Shown here one piece after another: positions 1 through 11,382 of a DNA stretch of 23,541 bases. The stretch is taken from the NCBI GenBank assembly GCA_034698045.1, contig JAQGAU010000822.1:1-23541 (forward strand), in the 5' to 3' direction. The translations under genes were made by a program, and so were the position numbers. The number at the start of each line of letters is the position of its first letter. Positions within the stretch are counted from its first letter, which is position 1. This stretch comes from Paramacrobiotus richtersi (Eukaryota > Tardigrada > Eutardigrada > Parachela > Macrobiotidae). The notes beneath the pieces were generated by a model. That model saw only the letters and a list, made by a program, of their open reading frames with translations. It was not told where the DNA came from and did not search any database.

Positions 1-1580
1 TCATGTCGTATTCCCATCCAATAACATGACATTTAGCCATTTTCAAGGGCATTGTTCCGCATTAGCTTAGGAAGCCTTTTGGTTACACGAATCATAGTAT
101 ATTTGCCGAAAATACGTAACCGTGGAATATTTCAGGTGACTTAATATGGATACCGATGTACCAGCATCTTGCAATTGCAGTCACTTTTACAAAATCCAGG
201 TGAATCAGTCGGAGGTTAGAAGTAACGAAACCGGCGTGTGCGTGGTAGAGATCAAGTTTCGTTTTCATGCCGATAGGGGCTCCAGCTATTTTTTATGTAA
301 CGGAACTTCAAACTAGTCACGTGGGCGTTAATGTAAACACATATCTGGCCACATCTGTAAACAGTTTAAGTTATGCAGACCATTGGCAAGCACGAAGTCT
401 CGCATATGTACAGTACAGACATAAGGTATACAATTCATGATGCAGTCGAAACCTTTTCGAAGATTAAATAAGCGCCATCAAATAACAGGCCGAGTAATTA
501 TGTAAATCTCCTAGCTCCCCCTCGATGAAGATGAAGAAGATTTGGTTTCGTTTGGTTTCATACCCCAAAGTTACACGACGGGGTGGTTGGCTCTTAGTGG
601 ATTGATGTCCTTAATCTGGTAGATTAAAAGTAAATTAATCTGAGCCCAGCAAACTGATACAGCAAAAAGAGTTTAGGGATTGGTTGGTTGGTTATCTGTC
701 TGTAGCGCTCCAGGATTCCCTCAAGGAATCGGGACAACAAATCATCAGTTCAGATAAAAACATGTACAGTATTCTGTACACTGACAGCAGTGACTTTCGT
801 AGTCAGACATCAGCAAGGTTGCGCGCATTTTAGCTAACAATAAGCTGTGATACCATTAATTATTTTTACTTCTCCAGTTTCTTTCACTTGCTGCATTGCG
901 CGATTTGCAGTTGGCTCGTTTTTGTATGCTGCTGTTTTTCCGCTCACAGTTAAACTGTAATTGGACATATGTGAAACACAGACTTAAACGTTTGATGTTT
1001 TGCTGTTCTTGGGTTTCGAATGGATTACCCCTGTTGTGGATGGATACAATGATAATACTATAAACCATGTAGAAAAAGTCAAAAGCCAATAGATTCCCAG
1101 TGTCTTATGCGGAGTCTTCTCTGCGTTATCTGCTTAGATGAAGTGAACATTTAATCTGGTAATTTCTGGAGGTTGTTCAAAGTTTAGCCAGTCTAGTAGG
1201 ATATCTTGCAGAATATGATAAAATCAGAGCGTATAGATAAACAAAAGGTCAGTTCTGTAGAATATATATATACTTTACATCTTACAAGCTTTGCCTGCTC
1301 ACTGAACAATCTTTTTTCACAACACCACTAGGTACGGATACAGCTAGATATAGTAAACAACACAGGAGTCCGCATGCAATATTACACGCATTAATGCGTG
1401 TATGCAATAACATTAAAGGTCAATATAAACAACGGCAAGACGAACATAGAATCGAAGTCAGTTTCCAGGATATTGCAGTGAGAAACTATGCAGCTCATGT
1501 CGCTGGACCACCATGTTAGCCGGTGCGGTTATTTTTTCGAGATACTTGTACAACAACAAGTGTTCTTGCCGTTCTCCGGC
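1..1580. other. Region downstream of receptor cyclase copy 1, no gene recognised
   Basis: This stretch holds the expected 3' untranslated and intergenic sequence after the stop codon of copy 1. Only short open frames occur on either strand; none resembles a known domain, and none has the splice-flanked pattern of the cyclase exons. It includes simple low-complexity runs (TTGGTTGG-like near 683, GTTTGGTTTC repeated near 544) and a perfect 20-bp palindrome at 1383-1402. No close AATAAA on the minus strand was seen; an ATTAAA (minus) at 1150-1155 lies about 425 nt past the stop. Confidence 0.6.
1383..1402. repeat. Perfect 20-bp palindrome downstream of copy 1
   Basis: The sequence TACACGCATTAATGCGTGTA equals its own reverse complement. 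Copies of TGCAAT lie just outside both arms (at about 1375 and 1403). It lies about 180 nt past the copy 1 stop, so it could form a hairpin in the 3' UTR, or it could be a protein-binding palindrome. Its function is unknown. Confidence 0.6.
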
Positions 1581-3695
1581 TCAGCTTCGTCCGATTAACC
1601 AATAGGTCAACATGGGTCCCTTGCCCTAAACACACGCAGATGACAGCTGTAGAATATTGACCTGGTATACATGTATCGGTTAGGTCAGTCTCCTGCTGAC
1701 AAACGTGAAATGTAGTTAGCAAAGCAAGAAGAGAAAGCTGTTGAATCTCCTAATAAATTTACATAGAAAGCTGTTAAGGATGTCAGCGAGCCTGGCTACT
1801 AGAAATGGTCCAGAAAGACCTCGCAGGTCCTGCAGCTACAACTACAACTTGCACCTTCATCTGTTTATATAACTAAGCTTAAAAAGACAAGAAGATGCGC
1901 ACAACCTTAACGTTGATTGTTCCCCGTTCGATCACAAGGAAATCCCGATGTTCATCCAGAATTATTTTCGTTCGCTCGCTGATCTGAATTTTTCCCGCTG
2001 TATGAAATAATGACGACTATGAAAAGCGTGTGTTAGTGAATGCTGCTCTTTCCATTCACAGGTGCAATTGGTTGTCCGATTGCATCTCTAGTGTGAACTT
2101 GACAGCTTTACCGTAGATGCAAACTGAATTTATATTAATTCAACTTGTATAATATCAGCATTATGCTAATGATCACAGGGTAGTTCATGATCAGTTGTAG
2201 AACTCGAAGTGGCAGTAAATGTTTAGTATTTGTATACCGTAAAAATGATCTTCTACACTTTTATCGTACCTTCGCCATGATGTTCCATTCTGCTTGCAGT
2301 GTTGACAGTGTCCCCGAATCTGAAGTGAGCATTCGAAAAAAATTTCTTATACAGATACTATAAATAACAGACTCATTATAATCCGAGTTTTGAATCTTTT
2401 TCTGTCTCGACATTTCTTTTCCGGGCTCAACCAATAAATATAACAATTCTAATTCATTATAAATTTATCCACATAATTCCAACCATTAATTATTTTTGAA
2501 ACATGTGTTATATATGAGGATATGAATTTAGTGACCTCGTTACCGACTATATATGAGTAGGCCACATATTTATCTATAACTGTAATGCATAATCATGCTG
2601 ACCGCACTATAATCAATCTTGTAACCTACGGTATAAGCTGCATGTTAGCTCTTGATCTTACAAGCAGTATTTGGGCATCTTCAATCCTATGACGCCAGCC
2701 ACACAAGACCCTAAAACGATTTGACCTGTTGCAGAAAATATTTGATTTACTGTACCCACAGTTTTCGGCTTCGAGATGTAGTAAACGAAAATGCACATTT
2801 CTCAAAAGGGATTGCGTCGTTTAAACGATAAACCCGATGTACCTGAATGTAAACCAGCTCTAAGTTCCAAGTTTTTCGCTTTATCTACGACAAAATATAA
2901 ACGGCCAATTTCCACTCGTAATCCGAGAGCCATGGATGCCAGCTGTTGGGCATGTTTAGTGCCATTTGGAACTGGCACGCCACTCGCAACCTATGGACAA
3001 AAGTGCGAAAACAAATACGCATAAAATTACTAGTCTCCCATATTTTTGCGTCAGGGGGCACCCGTACCATATAGGCATCGTTGATGGTTTCAACTTTATA
3101 AACGTCAAACTGGGCTACAACGGCATCACATGTGCTATATAGTTTGTTAAGTAGGCCCACGGTTTCTAAGGCATCTGCGCATTCTGCAACGGCTTCGGAA
3201 AATCCGGCCACCTTGCCGAAGTATACTGTTGTCTGGTGGTATATCTCCGGGATGATTCGGACGCCGAGACTGAGTGAATCCGCGACAGATCTACCGTGGA
3301 AAAACCGTAGAAAATCATATGGTCATCGTTTTTCGAAATGAACTACAGTAAAACAACTTGTTCCCTATAGGGCTCATGTTAACTGCAGTTTAATTTCAGT
3401 GAGACTAACTTACCTATACCTATACGCACTATGTGATTAGTGTACGCTCTCTGCCATTTGTTTTAAAATTAGGTTAAGGAGCGATTGATTTTCGTAATTT
3501 GGATGGATATGGCCGGTTATACAAAGTCTACACTGCATGCACTTTAATTATCAATTTCTGCATGTGATCATTCCGTTCGTTACATACTTCGGTAGCATGT
3601 GGGTTAAGATCTCTCGCAGACGTTGTTGTTCTTCCATTAACTGGTTCATTTTAACTTCGACTTGGTTCTCTAATCCCATGGAGTATTGTTCCATA
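1581..3695 (-). other. Copy 1: HNOBA helix and guanylate cyclase domain exons
   Basis: The coiled-coil exon (3695-3588) begins MEQYSMGLENQVEVKM and ends at the LPK-S-V-A-D junction. The catalytic part spans 3290-3068 (VYFGKVAGFSEAV ... DVYKVETINDAYM), 2990-2843 (ASGVPVPNGTKHA ... LELRAGLHSG), 2710-2662 (CVAGVIGLKMPKYCL), 2319-2270 (FGDTVNTASRME), 1997-1906 (GKIQISE ... IERGTINVK) and 1625-1581 (GKGPMLTYWLIGRS, stop). Retained residues: the guanine-specifying Glu and Cys, the Asn and Arg of NTASR, and the second metal Asp. The first metal Asp is Lys (codon 3214-3212), and the usual VRNG is VPNG. Confidence 0.88.
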
Positions 3696-6600
3696 CTGCA
3701 ATGAAAACCACTAACAAGCGGGGTATCGATATCGTGCTTTGCGCAGGATGTCCCATACTTGAAGTCACTTTGTAACTTACACTCAGCACGAATAAGCCAA
3801 ATTTGCATACCTTTTGATTAAATGACTAACAATATTTTCTCCTGCTCTACGGACTGCTTTGGCAACAGCAAATCTGACTTTAGTAAACGGAGGCCGAGCA
3901 GCTGGATCTTCGTCCCAGCAGCTCGTCATTAGGTCGTGCAGAGCACTTGGACAAGCGGAAATAGGTACGGCTGGACGAAGATGGGGCGCAAGTCCGCGCC
4001 GCACTTCCCGCAAAATATCTAGGTCGCTGGTTTCATTGAGCTCTAGCCAGTCCTTTTTATCCTTAGCTGTTACTCCATCACCGATGCGATAAGGTGCGCT
4101 GCGAAGAATAATTTGCTGCAGAAGGATGCTGAAGCTGTAGACATCACCTAAAATAAGGCCAATCCTTGATTCTTTTGGTTTGTTTAACTATACATATATT
4201 ACTATCAGCATGGTTATGTTATGAATCGATTACGATGAGAATTGTGTTGTCATATCACATCGCAGCGTCAAGGACACATTTTGCTAGGAATTAATAGCGG
4301 TGAGTTGGTGACACCAGAAACCGCAGTTTCGTTAACTGGCTGTAGCTATGAGCCTATGGAGAATCTCCGCTTCAGAGTATGTAAGCTTATTATCTAGCGT
4401 ACAGTAGTGTATGTATCCTTATGGTTTACCTGGTTGACTCCCATTGGCCGGCATCGTGCGTCGCAAGAACTCCGGCGCCCGCCACAATAGAATATTATAA
4501 TTGCGCTCTTCAGTCCCGAGATTCAGTGGTTGCAGATCGTTTTCGTTACGCAGCGATGAAAATCCATATCCACAAATTTTTAATACGAAACGATTATCAA
4601 TCAGGCATGTTTGGTCATTCAGGAAACCGTGCGAGCGAATCTTTGACAGATGCAGGTAAATCATACCCTTGGAATACAGTGCGGGAAGTGAGCAAAGAGC
4701 AATTGAATAAATTTAATGCTTTTGATGTTCTTACGCTGATTATGTCTTTTACTAATGCGCTTTTGAACTCCCAGTCAAGGTTTATGGAAACGTCATTAAT
4801 GAGATCTCGAAGAGTGCCCCTTTGGCAAATTTCTCCAACAACGGAATCGCACTGGTTATTGTCGTTTACGGCAATGCCGATAAATTTTTGGATATTGTGG
4901 TGCACTAATGCCCTGGCCTACAGTACATTCAGACAGTTTCATTGGTCAGAAACTGGACGGATGAAAATGAGTGGATTGTATGGGTGTTACCAAAGCTGCT
5001 GAATGGAGGATACCAACGGGAATTCGACGCTTAGGACAAGGCAGTTCCATCATTGTGGCTCTGATGCCTAGGCGTAATAACTGCCCAGAACGGATGGAAA
5101 CGCTTTCCTCATGTACCTACAAAAGTCCACTTTATGATTCGTAAAGTATGCCGACGGGGAGACTATAAGCAAGTTTATTGTTACACACTGCTGTGCGCGG
5201 TCGATTTGTTCATTTTGAACTGAGTCCCATGAAACGCGCACAAACCGTAAAAAGATCATAATACTGCATGTATGATTCATATACTTTTTTTGCTTGTTGC
5301 TTATTTTTCTTCAGACGGACAAAACCCACTCGCGGATAACAGTTAACTGAAGTCTGACACTGTACTGTATTACAGCAGATCGAAAGTGTAAGCGCTCATT
5401 CTTCAAAACATTAGCCGGCAGATTCTAAATATCATAAATAATTAAACAATTTGTAGTAAAAATCGTAACCGGTGACTGGCTAACTTGCCACCGTTCTGCG
5501 CGAAACAGCAGGCGTCTTCGATTCGATCCGTGCTTCTCAGACAGGACTTTCCGCTTTAGAAGGACAATCTGAACAACAAATGTCCGTCGACCTTTGAATT
5601 ACTGATTACGACCCAAACAACCCACACAAATCTGACAAACGGATCGCCCTTCTGTTTGTTTGTGCTTTAAGTTCATGATACATATAGGCTATATGTATGA
5701 TATAGGAACAAAACCCGAAAAGATTGCACATATTCCTATCACGTGCATAATCTTCGAGCACATTAAGGCGCATTGGGATGCATCCCACGCTCCCACCGTA
5801 AGCCGCGAGGCACGAATTTTATAGAACTGCGACTTTCCGAAATTGGCGAGCAAAGGTAAACTGCTGTAATATAACCGAGTGCTATGTAGTACGTATGTAC
5901 GGTACAGGACCGTTCGAACTGTCGCACGTCAATGCTTCGTACATTACCATATATATAAAGAACTGAAATAGATCGTAAAGCAAATAAAACTATTTACGCT
6001 GTTACCGCTGCATGACTGAAATTCCTGCTCCCGTTTGCATTTTCATCCAGCGCGATGTCTTGCAGAAGTATCCGCCACCAGAACGGATCAGAATCACCCA
6101 ATAAAAATCTTGAAACGTACAAATTTCCAGCTTTTATGAAATATCAGTACTGTGTAAAAAGTGACTATGTACCGTCTTATAACGTATGCACATAGAGCCA
6201 AAGCAGCTAAGAGGGAGACGACAATAGGCACGACGATGGCTGATACAATCGCTCCTCTTGGCATAGCTGACCTTTCCCCGGCACACAAGGGATTATCGTT
6301 TTGGAAACCACAAGGTGGTTCGTTTGGAGGCATTCCGCGACGACCACAAAATGTAATAGGCCCTGCCGGAGTTACACCTGAACGCGCATCAAACTGTAGG
6401 AATGCCTAAACGGATGATTACGTAATTAAAACCGTTTCCCAAAACCGGAGCGGTAAAACTGTACAGATCGTTTGCGGTTCTGTTTCTACTATTAACATTT
6501 GGCGTATTCAAATAACCGCGAAGAGTAATAACGAGTATGTACCGTATGCTTAAACGTGCGCTCATCGAGACTTCGGATGACATAGGGACTGCGGCGTTCA

Positions 6601-8629
6601 CTGTTTTCATCCAAATAAAAAGAGCCGGTGAGCGGACTGGAATACTCTTTGGATGATACAAATTTCGTAAAGGCTTCTCCGCTCTTGTACGTTAAATTTA
6701 ATTTGTACATCTGATGCACACTCAGGCCATACATAAGAACGGCCTCATAAAAATGTGCGACAATGGGATCCGGACGCGTCTGCATAAAACGGTAAGACCA
6801 TAGCACACTTTGCAGTTTGCACAATTTATATGTCACCTGATCCAGCTCCGAGAAAGTATAGTTGTAATTGGTCTGCGACAACGTAATCACATCCTTCCAA
6901 AAAACTTGTAAATTATCCGAACTTTCATCGTTTCGGATGTTGACACTGAACGAAATAATCAGCAAAGCTCTGTAGGCTTCTTTAGCATCCTGTTCGAAGG
7001 AAAGGACAAAGAGGCGGTTAGCCATATTTAAAAAAAGCACATCTGAAAGTACCTCATCGTAATTATCATGATTTTCCCATGTGTGATGCCCCCATAGACG
7101 GCTCTCAAAGAGCTCAGTAGTAACAAACACCTGTCGAAAATGAGATGTCGAAGAAATTAAGCGAGGTGAACAGCATCCGTAGACTCCGTACCATGTCCAC
7201 GACCACAACATTATAATCTTAGTTTTTACTGTAAAAATACCGAGCGGTCTACGTACAGGTTACACATAAAACTACATCAATAACTAACAAACTAACAAGT
7301 AAATACAAGTGAACACTATTACGAAACCGTTAGAAACACTCACATAATCACCCCGAGTCATTCCAAGCTGACGAGCAAGTAACTAAACACCAGGACACTT
7401 ACAGAAGTTTCATACCAACGTGGCTTTAAAACAGATCGTTTACCATGATTTTTCTGGTTATTGCCGCATTCGTCAAGATAACAAGCACTGCCGATCACGA
7501 AAAAATATTGTCATTATATTCATAGTCAGTTAGAGTAAACGCGTACCATGGATGGCTAGTTTTACGTTTACCTCTGGATGTTTTAGACGCGGTCTCCAAC
7601 ATTCTGATGATATTAACTGAACTGGAGGATCGACCAGCAAAGGACACGAACTTGCTGGAGAGGAACAGATTGGTGTAGTTCTGCTGTAATGAAGCCTGAA
7701 TCAGCCAACCGGATTCCAAAAAGAAACCAATGGAATTATCGTAGAAAAATACAGGAGTGGTATAGTTGAAATAAGCAAGAAACTGAGTAATGACAGCATT
7801 CAATGTGGGATGGTTAAAAGACATTCGAGTTAGATGGTCGTAGTAGTACGCTGAAGCCAGTAATCCGATACTTGCTGCAGGTAGACCAATCACCGGTTTG
7901 TCCCAAGCCGCGGCCAAATCGTATAGTGCTTCGGCTGCTGATCCACAGCCTAGACGAGGACGGAATGACTTTGATGCCCTTTGTTTTAACATAGATGATC
8001 AGAGCAGAGCGCAGACAAAAGCAAAACAGGGTGACAAAGTTTTCAACTGCTCATTGGCCACATCATAGCACTGCTGTCGCCACGGTACTTCTACTGTAAC
8101 AGAAACTTGTCTATTACCATAGGTATTATTGTCGCGCTAAAAGAGACCAAAGCGTTCTCTTTACCAGTCCTCTTTATAATAACGGTAGATCTAGAGTGGC
8201 AGTACTATGATTTAGAGTATGAGTTTGGGTCGGCAATGTTCTGTGCCTAACATGTAATTTGTAAATTGAAGCGGACTCACCTGGCCCCAGATAAACGTCG
8301 CAGCTGATTCCATGGTCGTGCAAGTACAGGGCATTTTGGGCGGCAGAAGTTAACGCGGGAGTCGGACAAAGTGATCCAATATCGCGATAAATGGCAGTAA
8401 TGTACATTTCCGGTGCCGTAACCGCTTCGTTAACATAGTCCAGCGCCATATATAAAGCCGCTTGGGCCCGGTTGAAATCGTACATTAAACCCACTGTGTT
8501 GCGCTCATACATGACGCACATTGTTACATTTACTTTAGTACTCGGAGGAATATCAGCAAATGTTATGCAAAATGTGATTAGCCGTGCTAATAAAAAGGCA
8601 GCGTAGCAATGGCAATGCGGTAGCCACAT
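1581..8629 (-). CDS. Receptor guanylate cyclase, copy 1 (complete, spliced; altered catalytic site)
   Basis: Membrane receptor cyclase of the natriuretic-peptide-receptor type, which converts GTP to cGMP. Exons in order of translation: 8629-8281, 7949-7572, 7487-7444, 7382-7344, 7130-7053, 6989-6837, 6779-6543, 6405-6173, 6108-6006, 5116-4991, 4917-4735, 4667-4430, 4147-3811, 3695-3588, 3290-3068, 2990-2843, 2710-2662, 2319-2270, 1997-1906, 1625-1581 (TGA). All junctions are GT-AG and keep frame, giving about 1,070 residues, a normal length for the family. Domains: signal peptide, ectodomain to about residue 477, membrane helix 478-502, KHD about 539-830, HNOBA helix about 833-868, cyclase about 870-1060. 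The start ATG at 8629 precedes a hydrophobic leader. Odd points: Lys at residue 895 where the family has the first metal Asp, and no DFG Asp in the KHD. Possibly a pseudo-cyclase. An extra linker exon at 5485-5568 is uncertain. Exon edges are inferred by eye. Confidence 0.9.
3811..5116 (-). other. Copy 1: kinase-homology domain exons
   Basis: Four exons (5116-4991, 4917-4735, 4667-4430, 4147-3811) encode the pseudokinase that couples ligand binding to the cyclase. Visible marks are VHHNIQKFIG, RGTLRDLI, GMIYLH, SHGFLNDQTCLIDNRFVLKI, LLWRAPEFLRR (APE motif), DVYSFSILLQQI and CWDEDPAARPPFTKV. The glycine loop and the VAVK lysine are not recognisable (the strand reads ATMMELPCPKRRIP), HRD is HGF, and DFG reads CGYGF. 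Pseudokinase character is normal for the family, but loss of the DFG Asp is further than usual. It presumably acts as a docking and regulatory module. Confidence 0.85.
5485..5568 (-). other. Copy 1: weak candidate linker exon (exon 10)
   Basis: Copies 2 and 3 each have a 42-45 nt phase-0 exon between the juxtamembrane and KHD exons. At the same place copy 1 has an 889-nt gap. Within it, a good acceptor (TTTGTTGTTCAG) opens an 84-nt phase-0 frame beginning IVLLKRKVLSEK, rich in Lys and Arg, and ending at a possible GTTAGC donor. There is no clear sequence match to the other two linker exons, so the exon may be false or the linker may simply be missing here. The frame is intact either way. Confidence 0.25.
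6006..6405 (-). other. Copy 1: membrane-proximal, transmembrane and juxtamembrane exons (8-9)
   Basis: Exon 8 (6405-6173) carries the membrane-proximal PPNEPPCGFQNDNPLC motif, which matches the PPN.P.CG stretch of natriuretic-peptide receptors, then one hydrophobic helix of about 25 residues ending in a basic stop-transfer patch (VIRR). Exon 9 (6108-6006) gives DPFWWRILLQDI, the conserved W-containing juxtamembrane segment that precedes the kinase-homology domain. Exon 8 ends in phase 2 and exon 9 supplies the missing base of the Arg codon. The matching exons in copy 2 have identical lengths (233 and 103 nt). Confidence 0.88.
6543..8629 (-). other. Copy 1: signal peptide and ANF-receptor ectodomain exons (1-7)
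   Basis: Exon 1 (8629-8281) gives a hydrophobic leader, then NVTMCVMYERNTVGLMYDF and a long helix like the start of the periplasmic-binding-protein fold. Exon 1 ends in phase 1 so that GPG joins CGSAAE in exon 2, the GPxC loop typical of natriuretic-peptide receptors. Exon 2 covers the WDKP and SFNHPTLNAV segments. Two micro-exons follow: 44 nt (VLVILTNAAITRKIM) and 39 nt (LLARQLGMTRGDY). Next are exons for VFVTTELFESRLWG, EAYRALLI with the DNL and TYNYTF-like region, and DPIVAHFYEAVLMYG through DENSERRSPYVIRSLD. Potential N-glycosylation sites (NVT, NYT, NLT) are visible. The ligand is unknown. Confidence 0.85.
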
Positions 8630-9711
8630 ACTTTATAAAGTTAGGTGAAGCGAAGAAATAAAATATTTGCACTTCCGTCATGCGTTTCGCTCCCTAAAGA
8701 CTCGCCTGCACTTGTGAGACGCACCTTAACAAGCCATGGACAACGCAGATTTCCGTCTACGTGCTACCTTAGTTCTCTGTGTATATAAACATCCGATTAG
8801 CTCAGTTGCCGGTAAAATCGGTATTATTCAAATTTAAACGTTATAATCCATTTACAATGTGTATCCGGCGATCTATAACACATGACTGCGCTAAACTCGG
8901 ACGCGCACTTTATTCTGCACACGTGCTGGTGATCGACGTGCTCCGAATCTGTTGTCCCAGGTGTTTAAGCCGGTAGTCTACATAAGAATTTTAGTTTCTT
9001 GCACAGATTCATTTATTTAAAGACTCGGCATAACAAGCCCACAAAGGTCGTGTATTTATTGTAATGTGACCATGTTCCCTTTGGGAAATGGTAGCGGTGT
9101 ACTGTACATATTTGAATTGGAAACGCGCGAAACCTATTTTAAGATCGTACGCTACACAGCAGGGAAAAAGGATTTCATTCTTGCACAGGAAATAGCTTTT
9201 TTTGTGGAATCTGGATATAAAGTGTCCGCAATGCACTGAATGGAACTTATACCCAAATGTAACATGTTAGTGTACATACATTAACAATGTACGCCTCCCT
9301 GTCCTATCACAAAACCTTGTGAAACGTTTGCACTATATTTCCATAAGCGTCAAGTATAACCAAATTAACTACAAACACTACAAACAACTGACATAGGTAA
9401 TGCGATTTTTATTCAGTCAAATGGGCAGGTTAAGCGACATCGGCGAAATCCGAAGCGCGTATTTCTGAAAGGAAGATCCTGTACAACTGTTTTTATTTCC
9501 CTTGGCACCACCGTGTCGAGTTACTAGAAACACTTTTGCGGAAGTTCAACGACTAAACTCCCTTAGCACAATAATATATTATATAAACATGCCAAAGTCC
9601 TAGCTTCCGCCATTATTTTAAAACCATGCAGTGAAGAAACACGGATGCAAGAGAAGTTTGAACATGCAAATTCAAGGTGGCCGAAGCAGTGTTCCTGCAG
9701 TACGATCCAGT
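8630..9711. other. Spacer between copy 2 stop and copy 1 start
   Basis: About 1.08 kb with no convincing gene on either strand. It must hold the 3' UTR of copy 2 (right part) and the promoter and 5' UTR of copy 1 (left part, minus strand). No core promoter element can be named with confidence. A CTTTATAAAG palindrome at 8631-8640 touches the start codon region and is too close to be a TATA box. Two AATAAA hexamers on the minus strand, at 9492-9497 and 9408-9413, are possible polyadenylation signals for copy 2. Confidence 0.6.
9492..9497 (-). promoter_or_regulatory. Possible polyadenylation signal of copy 2 (AATAAA)
   Basis: The plus-strand TTTATT is AATAAA on the coding strand, about 215 nt after the copy 2 stop. 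A second one follows at 9408-9413. The hexamer is common by chance in AT-rich DNA, so this is only a candidate. Confidence 0.25.
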
Positions 9712-11382
9712 TCAGTTGCGTCCGATTAACCAATAGGTCAACATGGATCCCTTACCCTGGAAATCCATAATATCAGCACTAGTCACTTTTATAACGAGCT
9801 TTGCTCTGCCTTGCATTCATATGAGTAAGGTTGATGTTGTTATGATGCGACATTGTCATGATATGGCCTGTTTGTCAAATTCGTATTGTCTTAATGTAGC
9901 CTAGTTCTAACACATTCTGTTAATTACGAACCTTGATGTCGATTATGCCACGTTCGACCACTATGAAGTCCTCATATTTATCGAGAACTGATTTCGTTGA
10001 CTCACTAATGTGAATTTTTCCAGCTGTAAAAGAAAAACCTTTATCTGAAAAGGAACATGCAAGAAGCAGCCTTTAATTTGATCGAAGCCTCTCGATAATC
10101 GTTAAGAAACCAAAGACCGCGTTTGCAAGTTTATATCGAAAAACCTTGATTGTACAGGTACAAACGACAGCGTTTTTATTTACAGTAATTTTAATGATAC
10201 AGAAGAACACCGGTACCTTCCCCATGGGATTCCATGCGGCTGGCAGTGTTTACTGTGTCTCCAAATCTGAAATTCCACAGAATGCACTCATTGGGACAAA
10301 AAACTCGCATTCCTCTTTTTCTCAATATTATCGATCAATTTTTTATCTTTCGTACATTTGTATATGCAATCAACGATTTTTAACAAGATATCAATTTTTT
10401 TAAAGAGTTTCAAGAACTGCCAGTCTACAGGGTACACTATACTGTAATCAGAGTCGTTCTTACAAGCAGTATCTTGGCATCTTCAGACCGATTACTCCCG
10501 CCACGCAGGAACCTACCGAAAAATGTCAATATATGTCACCTGCATAGTCCTGTACAATGAACGAACAACGAGCACATCCGGAAAACCAAATTCTGCAGAA
10601 TACCTGAATGTAGTCCAGCTCTGAGTCTGAACTGTTTGGCCTTGTCCATAGTGGCTCGTAAATTGCTTATTTCTCTTCTAATGCCAAGAGCCATGGTAGC
10701 AATTTGTTCGGCATGTTTAGTGCCATTCCGCACTGGTACTCCGCTTGCAATCTTTTTTAACCAAAAGGTCATGGAAGCTGTTTCGCATAAGAAAAATGCA
10801 AAAATACTCTTACTAGATAAGCATCGTGTACGGTTTCCACTTTGTAGACATCGTACATGGATACAACGGCATCGCATGTGCTGTACAATCTATTCAGTAA
10901 TTCCACTGTTTCTAGTGCACTCTCGCATTGTTCGATAGCTTCAGAAAATCCGGAAACGTCGCCGAAGTATACGGTGGTATGCTCGTAGGTTTCTGGCATG
11001 ATGGGGATGCCGCGTCCCAATGCATCCGTAACTGATCTAATAAAAGTTTATTACGATAATCAAGTATTGCTAGTTTTAACCGCTGATTTTTAAAGGAATA
11101 TTTTCAAAATTCTGCACAAATCTTGCTGTAGTGATCCGAGCAATGCCAGTTTGTTTTAATATCATTCGTGAACATATGACACAATTATTATTGTTCCCAA
11201 TTTCATTACATCGCACTTTATGTAATATTTACTTTGGGACGGTGTATTGTAAATGTCATTACGGGTGTACGCACTTTGGCAGAAGATGGGCTAGTATTGC
11301 TCCCGACCGTTGCCGTTCTTCCATAAACTGTTTCATTTTCATTTCCACTTCATGTTCCAACCCAGCAGCATATTGTTCCATA
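9712..11382 (-). other. Copy 2: HNOBA helix and guanylate cyclase domain exons
   Basis: HNOBA exon 11382-11275 (MEQYAAGLEHEVEMKMKQ). Catalytic exons: 11036-10814 (VYFGDVSGFSEAI ... DVYKVETVHDAYL), 10751-10604 (IASGVPVRNGTKHAEQIA ... RAGLHSG), 10512-10464 (CVAGVIGLKMPRYCL), 10266-10217 (FGDTVNTASRMESHGE), 10023-9932 (GKIHISE ... VERGIIDIK), 9756-9712 (GKGSMLTYWLIGRN, stop). First metal Asp codon 10960-10958. His replaces the Gly before the second catalytic Asp. The last exon shares a 28-nt identical stretch with that of copy 1. Confidence 0.9.

Noticed and set aside
2885-3211. Continuous minus-strand frame of 108 codons through the cyclase exons of copy 1
   Set aside because: After the donor at 3068 it runs through an intron and then in the wrong frame of the next exon; the homologous frame (ASGVPVPNG) restarts at 2990.
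4421-5002. Plus-strand open frame of 193 codons
   Set aside because: It is the antisense shadow of two well-supported KHD exons of copy 1 and the intron between them, with no recognisable domain of its own.
6492-7211. One long uninterrupted minus-strand exon of 239 codons in copy 1
   Set aside because: It reads through two short GT-AG introns that copy 2 has at the same places and through the donor at 6543; its first part, before 7130, is intron.
1581-8629. Calling copy 1 a pseudogene
   Set aside because: Every junction keeps frame, there are no internal stops, and the ectodomain, KHD and most cyclase motifs are conserved. Loss of one catalytic Asp alone fits a pseudo-enzyme better than a dead gene.
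8631-8640. CTTTATAAAG as a TATA box for copy 1
   Set aside because: It lies immediately before the start codon, leaving no room for a transcription start and 5' UTR.
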